The notes under the pieces are model-generated. The model was not told the DNA's origin. It did not search any database and was given only the letters and a program-made list of their open reading frames with translations. 43,900 nt of DNA from RPQK01 sp041946865. Its GTDB lineage: Bacteria > Acidobacteriota > UBA6911 > RPQK01. Where the stretch lies: positions 1-43,900 of the forward strand of contig JBHGBF010000048.1 of assembly GCA_041946865.1 (NCBI GenBank), read 5' to 3'. The translations under genes were made by a program, and so were the position numbers. Every line of letters starts with the position of its first letter. The stretch's first letter is position 1. This document shows, in pieces, positions 24,494 to 32,148 of this stretch.

Positions 24494-25653
24494 AAACCGG
24501 ATTGGAAGTCCTGCTGCAGGAGAGACCCGACCTGTTGAAAGGAAAGCGGGTCGGCGTCATCGCTAATCCAAGCTCTGTCAACGCCCAGCTGGATCACGTG
24601 GTCGACCTGCTTCACCGGCATCCCGAGGTCCATCTGACAACCATCATGGGCCCGCAGCATGGCGCCCGCGGCGAGACCCAGGACAACATGATTGAGTGGG
24701 AGGATTACCGCGACCCCGTAACCGGGCTTCCCGTATACAGCCTCTACGGCAAGACGCGCAAGCCGACTGCCGAGATGCTGAAGAACGTGGACGTCCTGAT
24801 TTTCGACATTCAGGACGTGGGCGCCCGCTACTACACGTTCGTTTACACAATGGCCCTGGCCATGGAAGCCTGCGGCGAGCAGGGACGGCAGTTTATAGTT
24901 CTCGATCGACCCAATCCCATCGGCGGCGTCGAGGTGGAAGGTCCGGTTCTCGACCCGGCTTTCCGTTCGTTTGTCGGTCTGTTCCCGCTCGCTATCCGTC
25001 ACGGCCTGACCGTCGGAGAACTGGCCCGCTACTTTTGCGGCGAGTGTGGCGTGAAGTGCCGGCTTGAAGTGGTCCCCATGAAAGGCTGGCGCCGGGATAT
25101 GTTCTTTGATGACACCGAGCTGCCCTGGATCATGCCTTCGCCGAATATCCCGACGTTGGATTCCGCCTTGGTTTACCCGGGGCTGTGCCTGCTCGAGGGA
25201 ACCAACGTGTCTGAAGGCCGGGGCACGACGCGGCCGTTTGAAATGAGCGGCGCGCCTTGGATCTCCCCCGAACACCTGGCGAAGAAGTTGAACGGCATGA
25301 GCTTGCCCGGAGTAAGATTCAGGCCGATTCACTACATCCCGACTTTTCACAAATGGAGCGGAACGATGGTCGGAGGTGTGCAGGTCCACGTGCTGGACCG
25401 GCATTCCTTCCGGCCATTCGCTACCGGGCTGGCCCTCCTGATGGCGTATCGGGACGCGGGACCGGATAAGTTCCGCTGGAAGGAACCTCCCTACGAGTAC
25501 GAATACGACAAGCTGCCGATTGACATCCTGCTCGGCAATGGTGGTATCCGGCAGGCAATCGAACGCGGCGAATCGCTTGAGCCGATCGAGGCAGGCTGGC
25601 AGGAGGAACTCCAGGCGTTCAAGGAGAAGCGGAACGGATACTTGCTGTACTAA
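24487..25653 (+). CDS. namZ: NamZ-like exo-beta-N-acetylmuramidase (DUF1343)
   Basis: DUF1343 proteins such as Bacillus NamZ release MurNAc from the non-reducing ends of peptidoglycan fragments. The whole domain is present over 388 residues: IANPSSVN (26-33), VYSLYG, FDIQDVGARYYTF, VLDRPNPIGG, SFVGLFPLAIRHGLTVGEL and SEGRGTTRPFE. The motif usually written PEHG, whose Glu is the proposed catalytic acid (from memory of the family), reads PQHG, with Gln57 encoded by CAG at 24655-24657. No signal peptide is visible, so the protein may act in the cytoplasm on imported muropeptides or disaccharides, unlike secreted members. It overlaps mqnA by 7 nt and is followed by CYTH, murU and amgK genes, which supports MurNAc salvage. 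Confidence 0.85.
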   Translation: MVKTGLEVLLQERPDLLKGKRVGVIANPSSVNAQLDHVVDLLHRHPEVHLTTIMGPQHGARGETQDNMIEWEDYRDPVTGLPVYSLYGKTRKPTAEMLKNVDVLIFDIQDVGARYYTFVYTMALAMEACGEQGRQFIVLDRPNPIGGVEVEGPVLDPAFRSFVGLFPLAIRHGLTVGELARYFCGECGVKCRLEVVPMKGWRRDMFFDDTELPWIMPSPNIPTLDSALVYPGLCLLEGTNVSEGRGTTRPFEMSGAPWISPEHLAKKLNGMSLPGVRFRPIHYIPTFHKWSGTMVGGVQVHVLDRHSFRPFATGLALLMAYRDAGPDKFRWKEPPYEYEYDKLPIDILLGNGGIRQAIERGESLEPIEAGWQEELQAFKEKRNGYLLY

Positions 25654-25743
25654 AGGGGTACAGAGAGGGCAACGGATAGAGGAACTGCACGGATCGATGG
25701 GCGCCACCCGATACAGTTGTTACCCTCTACAGCCGTCCTGAGT

Positions 25744-26268
25744 ATGCACATCGAGACCGAAGCCAAATTCGAGGTGACACCGAGCGATCTGCCGAGGGTC
25801 CGTGAGGAGCTGATCGAGCTCGGAGCGCGCCCGCTCGCCGGCCCGCATACGGAGGAGAATGAGCTCTATGATTTTCCCGATGGCCGGCTCGCTCGCTCGG
25901 GTTGCGCCCTGAGGCTGCGCTCCTACGCCGGCCAGAGCCTTTTGACGTTTAAAGGCGCCGTTCAGTCAGACCCGTTGCTTAAGAAGCGCGAGGAGATTGA
26001 AACGCGGGTTGAACAGACTGAGCCGGTGAAGAAGATCCTGGGCCGCCTCGGCCTTACCGTTTCCTTCGGCTATCGGAAGACCCGGGAAATCCTCCTGCTG
26101 GAGCGCGGCCGGGGATTGCTTCAGGTCTGCCTGGACGAGACCCCCGTGGGCTGCTTCGTCGAAATCGAAGGCGACGGTGAGGGGATCAAGCAGCTGGCGG
26201 CGCGTTTTGGCTGGACGCAATTCATCACCAAGAGCTACATCGATCTCTACCTGGAGAGACGCCGGTGA
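25744..26268 (+). CDS. CYTH-domain triphosphate-tunnel protein
   Basis: CYTH proteins form an eight-strand tunnel and act on triphosphates as class IV adenylate cyclases, thiamine triphosphatases or inorganic triphosphatases. The diagnostic ExExK is Glu4, Glu6 and Lys8 (HIETEAKFEV). Other tunnel residues are visible in LRLRSYAGQSLLTFKG, REEIETRV and VEIEGDGEGI. At 174 residues it is a single-domain member without the CHAD partner found in larger ones. ATG 25744 places ExExK at the usual position; a TTG at 25717 would add nine residues. The stop overlaps the murU GTG start by four bases, so translation is probably coupled. Substrate unknown; a role linked to nucleotide or sugar-triphosphate handling in the salvage unit is an inference from position. 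Confidence 0.87.
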   Translation: MHIETEAKFEVTPSDLPRVREELIELGARPLAGPHTEENELYDFPDGRLARSGCALRLRSYAGQSLLTFKGAVQSDPLLKKREEIETRVEQTEPVKKILGRLGLTVSFGYRKTREILLLERGRGLLQVCLDETPVGCFVEIEGDGEGIKQLAARFGWTQFITKSYIDLYLERRR

Positions 26269-27233
26269 GGGCCCTGGTCCTGGCTGCTGGTTTCGGCGCC
26301 CGACTGGCGCCGCTCACCCTCTTTCGGGCGAAACCTGCCATCCCGTTTCTCAATCGTCCGATCATTCACTATTCCCTGGAAATGCTTCAGAAGGCAGGAA
26401 TCGACCAGGTGGTTGTCAACTTGCACCACCTGCCTGATAGCGTGCGCCGGGCAGTAAGAGACGCCTTTCCGCGTGTCCGCTACTCTTTCGAACCGCAGAT
26501 CCTCGGAACCGGCGGCGCAATCGCAAAAGTCCGCGATTTTCTAAGAGAGGACGATTTCGTGGTCTGTAACGGCAAGATCTATTTCGAAGAGGAGCTGCGG
26601 AAGGCGCTGGCTTTCCATCGCGAGTCGGGGGCCGTCGCCACGATGGTCCTGGTGCCGTTTGATCAGAATCCCGGGTTCAACCCCGTCTACATCAGTTCCG
26701 ACCGGCGAGTATGCGGATTCGGACCAGGATACCAGCCCCAGCCCGATGACACCCCGTGGGTCTTCACCGGCGTCCACATCCTTTCCCCGCAGCTTCTTGA
26801 CCGGATCCCGGACGGACCGTCTGATTCTGTCCGAGACCTTTATGCTCAGCTCGTCTGTGAGCGCAAGAAAGTCAACGGATTCGTCAGCCAGGCCTACTGG
26901 TGTGAGACCAGTACGCCGGAGCGCTATCTGGAAAAATCCTTCGAGGTTCTGAGGCGAAAGGGCCGGGACGATGAGAACATCGCGGCCGACAGCTCGAGGG
27001 TGCACCCGAAGGCAGAAGTTCGTCACTCTATCATCTGGGACGACGTTACAATTGGTGAGCGGGCTAACCTAAACCGGGTGATTGCTGTCGGTAATATCAC
27101 AGTCCCCGCGGGTGCGCAGTTTGGAAACGCGATCCTGACACCGCTCCCGGACGTCTACCCGGGGGGTCTTCAGGGGGTTTTGCAGAACCGAGGCGGCCGC
27201 CTGGCCGGTGAGTTAGTCGTTTGGCCGCTTTGA
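26265..27233 (+). CDS. murU: MurU-like sugar-1-phosphate nucleotidyltransferase with altered metal ligands
   Basis: MurU joins UTP and MurNAc-1-phosphate to give UDP-MurNAc, bypassing MurA-MurB. The N-terminal nucleotidyltransferase fold is clear: ALVLAAGFGARLAPLT (3-18), KPAIPFLNRPII, VVNLHHLPD (50-58) and GTGGAIAK (81-88). A short left-handed helix-like tail follows residue 240 (VHPKAEVRHSIIWDDVTIGE). Two positions that normally hold magnesium-binding Asp differ: NGD is NGK (Lys104) and the later DxGTP-like motif is CETSTP (Glu214). GTG 26265 overlaps the CYTH stop by four bases. amgK follows after 67 nt, the typical partner. Another NDP-sugar synthase of this family is possible; assignment as MurU rests on amgK and namZ. 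Confidence 0.75.
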   Translation: MRALVLAAGFGARLAPLTLFRAKPAIPFLNRPIIHYSLEMLQKAGIDQVVVNLHHLPDSVRRAVRDAFPRVRYSFEPQILGTGGAIAKVRDFLREDDFVVCNGKIYFEEELRKALAFHRESGAVATMVLVPFDQNPGFNPVYISSDRRVCGFGPGYQPQPDDTPWVFTGVHILSPQLLDRIPDGPSDSVRDLYAQLVCERKKVNGFVSQAYWCETSTPERYLEKSFEVLRRKGRDDENIAADSSRVHPKAEVRHSIIWDDVTIGERANLNRVIAVGNITVPAGAQFGNAILTPLPDVYPGGLQGVLQNRGGRLAGELVVWPL

Positions 27234-27300
27234 CTTACAGTTAGATGGGACCTGCTCCCTGACCTTGAACCTGCAGTGCCGTTAGGAGAAGAATGAGTCA

Positions 27301-28338
27301 ATGGACGCCAGTTCCTTCCCGCCCGTTCAACAGCGCCTGATGGAGTTCATAAGGCGAAGATTTCAGTTAGGCTACAATCACTACAATGTTCAGAAGCTGA
27401 TCGGCGACGCTTCTTCTCGCCAGTATTTCCGGCTGGTCTTCGAAAACGAAGGATCATACGTTCTCGCGGCCTATCCAGAACCGTTCCAACTGGAGACGTT
27501 CACCTACCAAGAGGTGTATGACATCTTCCGCATGGTTGGGCTCCCCGTGCCCGAAATTATCGTGGCGGACGGCGAGCTGGGCATCGTCCTGCAAGAAGAC
27601 CTCGGTGACGAATCGGTCCAGAAACGGCTGCGACACAGCACTCAAGAGGAGTACTGCCGGCTGATGTGCCGCGCGATCGATCTACTGATTCTGATTCAGA
27701 CGCAGGCTACCAAGGTGGTTCCGTCGAATACGGAAGCCGCCAGACTCGCCTTCGACAAAGAAAAGCTGAGCTGGGAGCTGGCTTTCTTTCGCCGCTACTA
27801 CGGGAATTATCGAAACCTGCCGCTGCCGGAAGATAAGGGGCTGATTGCCGATTCTGGACGCCTGGCCGAGGAGCTCGCTTCCTACCCGCGTTTCCTGTGC
27901 CATCGTGATTACCATGTCCGCAATCTGATGGTCAAAAACGATCAGGTCTATATCATCGATTTCCAGGACGCCCGGCAGGGGCCCGCGCTCTATGACCTCG
28001 TCTCCCTGCTCAAAGACTCGATTCAACTGACGCCGGAGCAGGTGGAGTGGTACGTCGGCTATTACATCAACCAGTCCCGAACGGCAAATTCGCCGGCCCT
28101 TCTTGAAGCACGGGCGCTTCGAAGGCAGTTTGACCTGATGACCATTCAGCGGCTGCTGAAAGCGCTTGGCACGTACGGCTACCAGATCACCGAACGCGCG
28201 AATTTTATCTACGAGCAATACGTGCCCGGCTCTCTTCACCGCGCGTCGCTGGCCTTGCAGTCCCTTCAAGAATTCCCTTATATTCAGTCCCTTGTGGCAG
28301 ACGAAGTGACCAGGCTGGTCACGGACAAAGATCGATAG
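27301..28338 (+). CDS. amgK: AmgK-like anomeric N-acetylmuramate/glucosamine kinase
   Basis: AmgK phosphorylates the anomeric hydroxyl of MurNAc or GlcNAc; the product feeds MurU. The protein kinase-like fold is complete over 345 residues. GDASSRQYFRL (35-45) is the AmgK form of the glycine-rich loop, CHRDYHVRNLM (200-210) holds the catalytic Asp203 and Asn208, and IIDFQDARQGP (218-228) holds the metal-binding Asp220. ATG 27301 lies ten bases after AGGAGAA. Related aminoglycoside or choline kinases share the fold, but the GDASxR loop together with the preceding murU favours AmgK. The active site looks intact, unlike that of its putative partner. asnS begins 111 nt downstream. Confidence 0.83.
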   Translation: MDASSFPPVQQRLMEFIRRRFQLGYNHYNVQKLIGDASSRQYFRLVFENEGSYVLAAYPEPFQLETFTYQEVYDIFRMVGLPVPEIIVADGELGIVLQEDLGDESVQKRLRHSTQEEYCRLMCRAIDLLILIQTQATKVVPSNTEAARLAFDKEKLSWELAFFRRYYGNYRNLPLPEDKGLIADSGRLAEELASYPRFLCHRDYHVRNLMVKNDQVYIIDFQDARQGPALYDLVSLLKDSIQLTPEQVEWYVGYYINQSRTANSPALLEARALRRQFDLMTIQRLLKALGTYGYQITERANFIYEQYVPGSLHRASLALQSLQEFPYIQSLVADEVTRLVTDKDR

Positions 28339-28386
28339 CTAACGGCTGACCCGAGCGTGTACTCCCCGATCCGGCTCGGCTTTTGC

Positions 28387-28406
28387 CAGCCGTCAGCTCT
28401 CGGCTG
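28387..28406 (+). promoter_or_regulatory. Hairpin in the asnS leader
   Basis: CAGCCG (28387-28392) and CGGCTG (28401-28406) can form a 6-bp stem with an 8-nt loop. Similar GGCTGAC/GTCAGCC fragments flank it at 28346 and 28406, allowing alternative pairings. It lies 43 nt before the asnS start. No T-box sequence was seen, so no function is assigned. Confidence 0.3.
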
Positions 28407-28449
28407 TCAGCCAGTGTCCGCCTGCGAGACCGAATACCACGGAGGCCAA

Positions 28450-29742
28450 ATGCCGCACGTTTACATCGAGGATATTGCCAGATACGAAAGCCAGGAGGTG
28501 ACTCTCAAAGGCTGGATCTACAACCGGACCGACAAGGGAAAGCTCCGATTTCTGATAATCAGGGACGGAAGCGGCCTGATTCAGGCGGTCGTTTTCCAAA
28601 AGGCCGTTCCGCCTGAGGTTTTTTCAGTCGCGGACGCCGTGACTCAGGAATCATCAGTTATAGTCACAGGGAAGGTCCGCAGCGACCAGCGCGCCCCGGG
28701 CGGTTACGAGCTGGATGTCTCCCACCTGGAAGTTATTCAGTTCGCCGAGCCGTACCCTATCACCCCTAAGGACCACGGCACCGCTTTCCTGATGGAAAAC
28801 CGGCACCTCTGGCTGCGCTCGAGCCGCCAGCACGCCGCATTGCGTGTGCGCAGCGAAATCATCAAGGGGTGCCGCGATTTCTTCGACGACCGGGGCTTCG
28901 TCCTGGTCGACACGCCGATCATCACGCCCGCGGCCTGCGAAGGCACCACCACGCTGTTTGAGCTTGACTACTTCGGCGAGAAAGCCTTCCTGACGCAGAG
29001 TGGGCAACTCTACAACGAAGCGGACTGCATGGCCTTTGGGAAGGTGTACTGCTTCGGCCCAACATTCAGAGCTGAAAAATCCAAGACCCGCCGCCACTTG
29101 ATGGAATTCTGGATGATTGAGCCCGAGGTTGCTTTCGCCGACCTGGACGACTGCATGAAGCTCGCCGAGGATCTGATCAGCTACCTGGTTCAACGCGTCC
29201 TCGACAAGCGCGGGGAGGAACTGAAACGGCTGGAGCGGAATACCTGTCTTCTGGAGAAGGTCCGCCCTCCATTCCCGCGCATCAGCTATAGCGAGGCTTT
29301 CGACATACTCGAGAAGGCAGGCACGGAGACGCCGCGGGGCGCCGACCTCGGAGCCCCGGACGAAACGATTCTATCCTCACGCTACGAGCTCCCCTTGATG
29401 GTCCATCGATATCCGAAAGACGTGAAGGCCTTTTACATGCAGCCGGACCCGGAAAATCCGAATCTGGCGCTCTGTGTCGATGTGCTGGCGCCTGAAGGCT
29501 ACGGCGAGATCATCGGCGGCAGCCAGAGGATTCACGACCACGACCTGCTCTTGCAGCGCATAAGAGAGCATAATCTGCCGATTGAGGCCTTCCAGTGGTA
29601 TCTGGACCTGAGGAAGTACGGCACGGTGCCTCACAGCGGCTTCGGGATGGGAATAGAGCGAGTCGTGGCCTGGATCTGCGGGCTCGAGCATGTGCGCGAG
29701 ACGATCCCGTTCCCGAGGATGCTTTACAAGATTTACCCGTGA
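28450..29742 (+). CDS. asnS: Asparaginyl-tRNA synthetase
   Basis: Class IIb enzyme that charges tRNA-Asn with asparagine. The N-terminal OB-fold anticodon-binding domain (about 1-110) contains VTLKGWIYNRTDKGKLRFL. The catalytic core has motif 2 FRAEKSKTRRHLMEFWMIEPE (a little over 20 residues, ending before VAFADLDD) and motif 3 GFGMGIERVVAWI near the C-terminus. GEIIGGSQR is the form found in AsnRS rather than AspRS. At 430 residues it is the normal length. ATG 28450 follows GGAGG by four bases; the 31 codons upstream in frame are not supported. It sits between amgK and the lytic transglycosylase gene on the same strand, so it may be co-transcribed with the cell-wall genes without sharing their function. 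Confidence 0.95.
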   Translation: MPHVYIEDIARYESQEVTLKGWIYNRTDKGKLRFLIIRDGSGLIQAVVFQKAVPPEVFSVADAVTQESSVIVTGKVRSDQRAPGGYELDVSHLEVIQFAEPYPITPKDHGTAFLMENRHLWLRSSRQHAALRVRSEIIKGCRDFFDDRGFVLVDTPIITPAACEGTTTLFELDYFGEKAFLTQSGQLYNEADCMAFGKVYCFGPTFRAEKSKTRRHLMEFWMIEPEVAFADLDDCMKLAEDLISYLVQRVLDKRGEELKRLERNTCLLEKVRPPFPRISYSEAFDILEKAGTETPRGADLGAPDETILSSRYELPLMVHRYPKDVKAFYMQPDPENPNLALCVDVLAPEGYGEIIGGSQRIHDHDLLLQRIREHNLPIEAFQWYLDLRKYGTVPHSGFGMGIERVVAWICGLEHVRETIPFPRMLYKIYP

Positions 29743-29775
29743 CGCTGACCGGATGCGTTTCTGACATTGGCCGAC

Positions 29776-32148
29776 ATGCTGAAGTTCGTCTTACTACTGA
29801 CCCTCCTCCCGCTGCCTGACACGCTTGACCGGGTGGAAGAAGCCCGGCGGCAAGGTCGCTACCGGGAGGCGATCACACTCCTCGAACAGGTAAGACGGGA
29901 ATCACCGGACGTCTATCGGCTTAACCATCTCCTCTACCTCCAATCAGTGCTCCAGAAGCAGGCAGGCCTGAAGGAGCAGGCCCGACAAGGATTTGACACG
30001 ATCCTCGAATCGGACTTCCCCCTTCCGGACGCCACTTTGCTTCACCTGATTGACGTGACGGCGTCAATCGATCTCGACGAACGCAGGAAGTACTTCGAAT
30101 CATTTCTCGAGCGCTACCCGGCGCACGCCCGCTGGTCGGCGGTGGCGCTGCAGTACGCGGATGCGTTAGCCAAAGACCACCGCGATACGCAGGCCACACG
30201 ATGGTACGAGCGCCTGATTGCCAACGGCCGGATGTATGTTCGAACGTCACGTCTCAGGGTGGCCGAGCTCCTGCTGAAAGGCCCCGACGTCGGTCGAACA
30301 GACGTCAAACGCCGCCGCGAAGCGGCAGGCATACTGGCGAAGCTCCTGGTAGAGGATGACCACGATTCAATCGCGCTGGAAGCAGCCAGGCATCTGCGGA
30401 AGATCGAGCAGATCACCCGTTTGAGCGAAATCGAGCTGCGTCACCGCGCCCGGGCCTTCATCAGCAACCGCGAAGGCGCCTCTGCCAGGGTCTATTTGAA
30501 TCGACTGATTAACCGGTACCCGAAAAGTGCTTCCCGTCCGGAATATGGTTACCTCCTCGGACGCAGCTTCTACCTGGATGGGAGAAAAAGAGACGCGATC
30601 GCGGTTTACGATCGTACCTATCGCAGATTCCCTACCTCTGAATGGGGCGTCTACAGCCGATACCTGTCCGGGAACCTATCGCTCGGCTTAAATGACTACC
30701 AACAGGCCATACTGGCTTTCAGGGAGGTCGTCGAGAAGCACAGCGGCAGCGAGTATTTTGATCGGGCGCTTCTCGGGTTGGCCGATGCCCTCATCTGGCA
30801 GGGAGATCGACCCGGCGCCGAGGGGGCCTTGACCAAGGGGCTCGCCAAGCCGGGCAGTCGTGCTCACTCCTTTCATTACCAGTTGGCCCGGCTGCGGATC
30901 GAAGAGGGCCGTTACCAGGAGGCGCTCACGAACCTGGGCCAGATCTGCGCGCTGACCTCCCAGCAGCTGCCTTCCGGAGTGACCCGCGAGGAGGTCCTTT
31001 TCTGGAAAGGGTTCTGCGAGCAGCAAATGGGCCTGGCGGCTGAATCACAGCAGAGCTACCTCGCCGGCGCGAGCGGGCGGGCCAATTACTTCGGTTACCT
31101 GGCGCGCGAGCGGGCGGGATCGCAGAATTCAGCCCCGCTGACCGACAGTCCTCGGGCTTGGAGCGGCCGGCTGTTAGGGCCACGTGCAGCGCGGAGTCCC
31201 GCTGTAGAGGCCTCGGCCCTGGACGTTGGCGCTCAGATTCAGAGCGTTCGGCTGCGGGAGTTGTTGTTCCTTCGCCTTTTTGACGAGGCTTACGCAGAGC
31301 TGAAAAGACAGGGACCGGGTCCGGTCGTCAAGGACAAGGGAAACTACCTCTTCCACCTGGCCAGTTGGGCGCAACGAGGCGAACTCTTCCGGCAGTCACT
31401 GGACGCCGCAGAGGAATTGACGGACCTACTATACAGCGGCGTTCCGCCTGAGCAATATCCTCCTGAGCTGCAGCGCCTGCTCTACCCGCTTCCGTACTGG
31501 GACCTGGTTGTCCGTTTCGGGACTGAGCGCGGGATCGATCCGTACCTGTTGCTGGCGGTGATGAAGCAGGAGAGTGGGTTCCAGCCCGATGCCATCTCAC
31601 CTGCTTCGGCGCGCGGCCTCATGCAGCTGATGCCGGGAACCGCCAGAGAACTCTCCCGGCGCTTGCGAGTCCCCTTCAAGGGAACGGCCACCTTGGACGA
31701 TCCTGAAGTGTCGATCAACCTGGGATCGTTTTATTTCAGGCAAATGCTGGACAATTTCGGAGGAGTACTGGAGAAGGGCCTGGCCGCTTATAACGGAGGC
31801 GCGAGCAACGTGCGCCGCTGGGAGAAGAAGCTCACCACGCCTGATACAACCATCTTCGTTTCGAACATCGGCTTCCGTGAAACAAAACTCTACGTCCTTC
31901 GAGTCCTCGGCAGTTACTGGACATATCGCAGACTGTACGCGAACGCGGAGAGGCAAAGCGGCACGATTGTTTGTGCCCGGCCTTCCGGCAGTCCTGAGGG
32001 ACACCCGTCGGAACGTCGCCTGATCCCGCACCAAATCGGGCAACTGCCAGTCAAAAAGAGCCGGCCAGCTGAAATTGGCGCCAGGCGCGAAGATCCGTTC
32101 TTTATTATCAAGCACTTACGAGAGACTCACGAGCGTCTCACCAATTGA
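29776..32148 (+). CDS. slt: Soluble-type lytic transglycosylase (Slt family) with TPR-like solenoid
   Basis: Cuts peptidoglycan between MurNAc and GlcNAc, leaving 1,6-anhydro-MurNAc ends, in the periplasm. A short signal-like segment (MLKFVLLLTLLPLP) opens the protein. Residues about 20-560 are a helical repeat solenoid resembling the Slt70 U-domain, with TPR-like units such as RDAIAVYDRTYRRFPTSEWG. The SLT domain lies at about 575-720. The catalytic Glu599 is in MKQESGFQPDAISPASARG, followed by LMQLMPGTA and LAAYNGG. The last 70 residues are charged and poorly conserved. Start ATG 29776 was preferred to TTG 29767. The 3' end overlaps the oppositely directed receptor gene by 11 nt. It closes the peptidoglycan-related run that starts at namZ. 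Confidence 0.92.
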   Translation: MLKFVLLLTLLPLPDTLDRVEEARRQGRYREAITLLEQVRRESPDVYRLNHLLYLQSVLQKQAGLKEQARQGFDTILESDFPLPDATLLHLIDVTASIDLDERRKYFESFLERYPAHARWSAVALQYADALAKDHRDTQATRWYERLIANGRMYVRTSRLRVAELLLKGPDVGRTDVKRRREAAGILAKLLVEDDHDSIALEAARHLRKIEQITRLSEIELRHRARAFISNREGASARVYLNRLINRYPKSASRPEYGYLLGRSFYLDGRKRDAIAVYDRTYRRFPTSEWGVYSRYLSGNLSLGLNDYQQAILAFREVVEKHSGSEYFDRALLGLADALIWQGDRPGAEGALTKGLAKPGSRAHSFHYQLARLRIEEGRYQEALTNLGQICALTSQQLPSGVTREEVLFWKGFCEQQMGLAAESQQSYLAGASGRANYFGYLARERAGSQNSAPLTDSPRAWSGRLLGPRAARSPAVEASALDVGAQIQSVRLRELLFLRLFDEAYAELKRQGPGPVVKDKGNYLFHLASWAQRGELFRQSLDAAEELTDLLYSGVPPEQYPPELQRLLYPLPYWDLVVRFGTERGIDPYLLLAVMKQESGFQPDAISPASARGLMQLMPGTARELSRRLRVPFKGTATLDDPEVSINLGSFYFRQMLDNFGGVLEKGLAAYNGGASNVRRWEKKLTTPDTTIFVSNIGFRETKLYVLRVLGSYWTYRRLYANAERQSGTIVCARPSGSPEGHPSERRLIPHQIGQLPVKKSRPAEIGARREDPFFIIKHLRETHERLTN

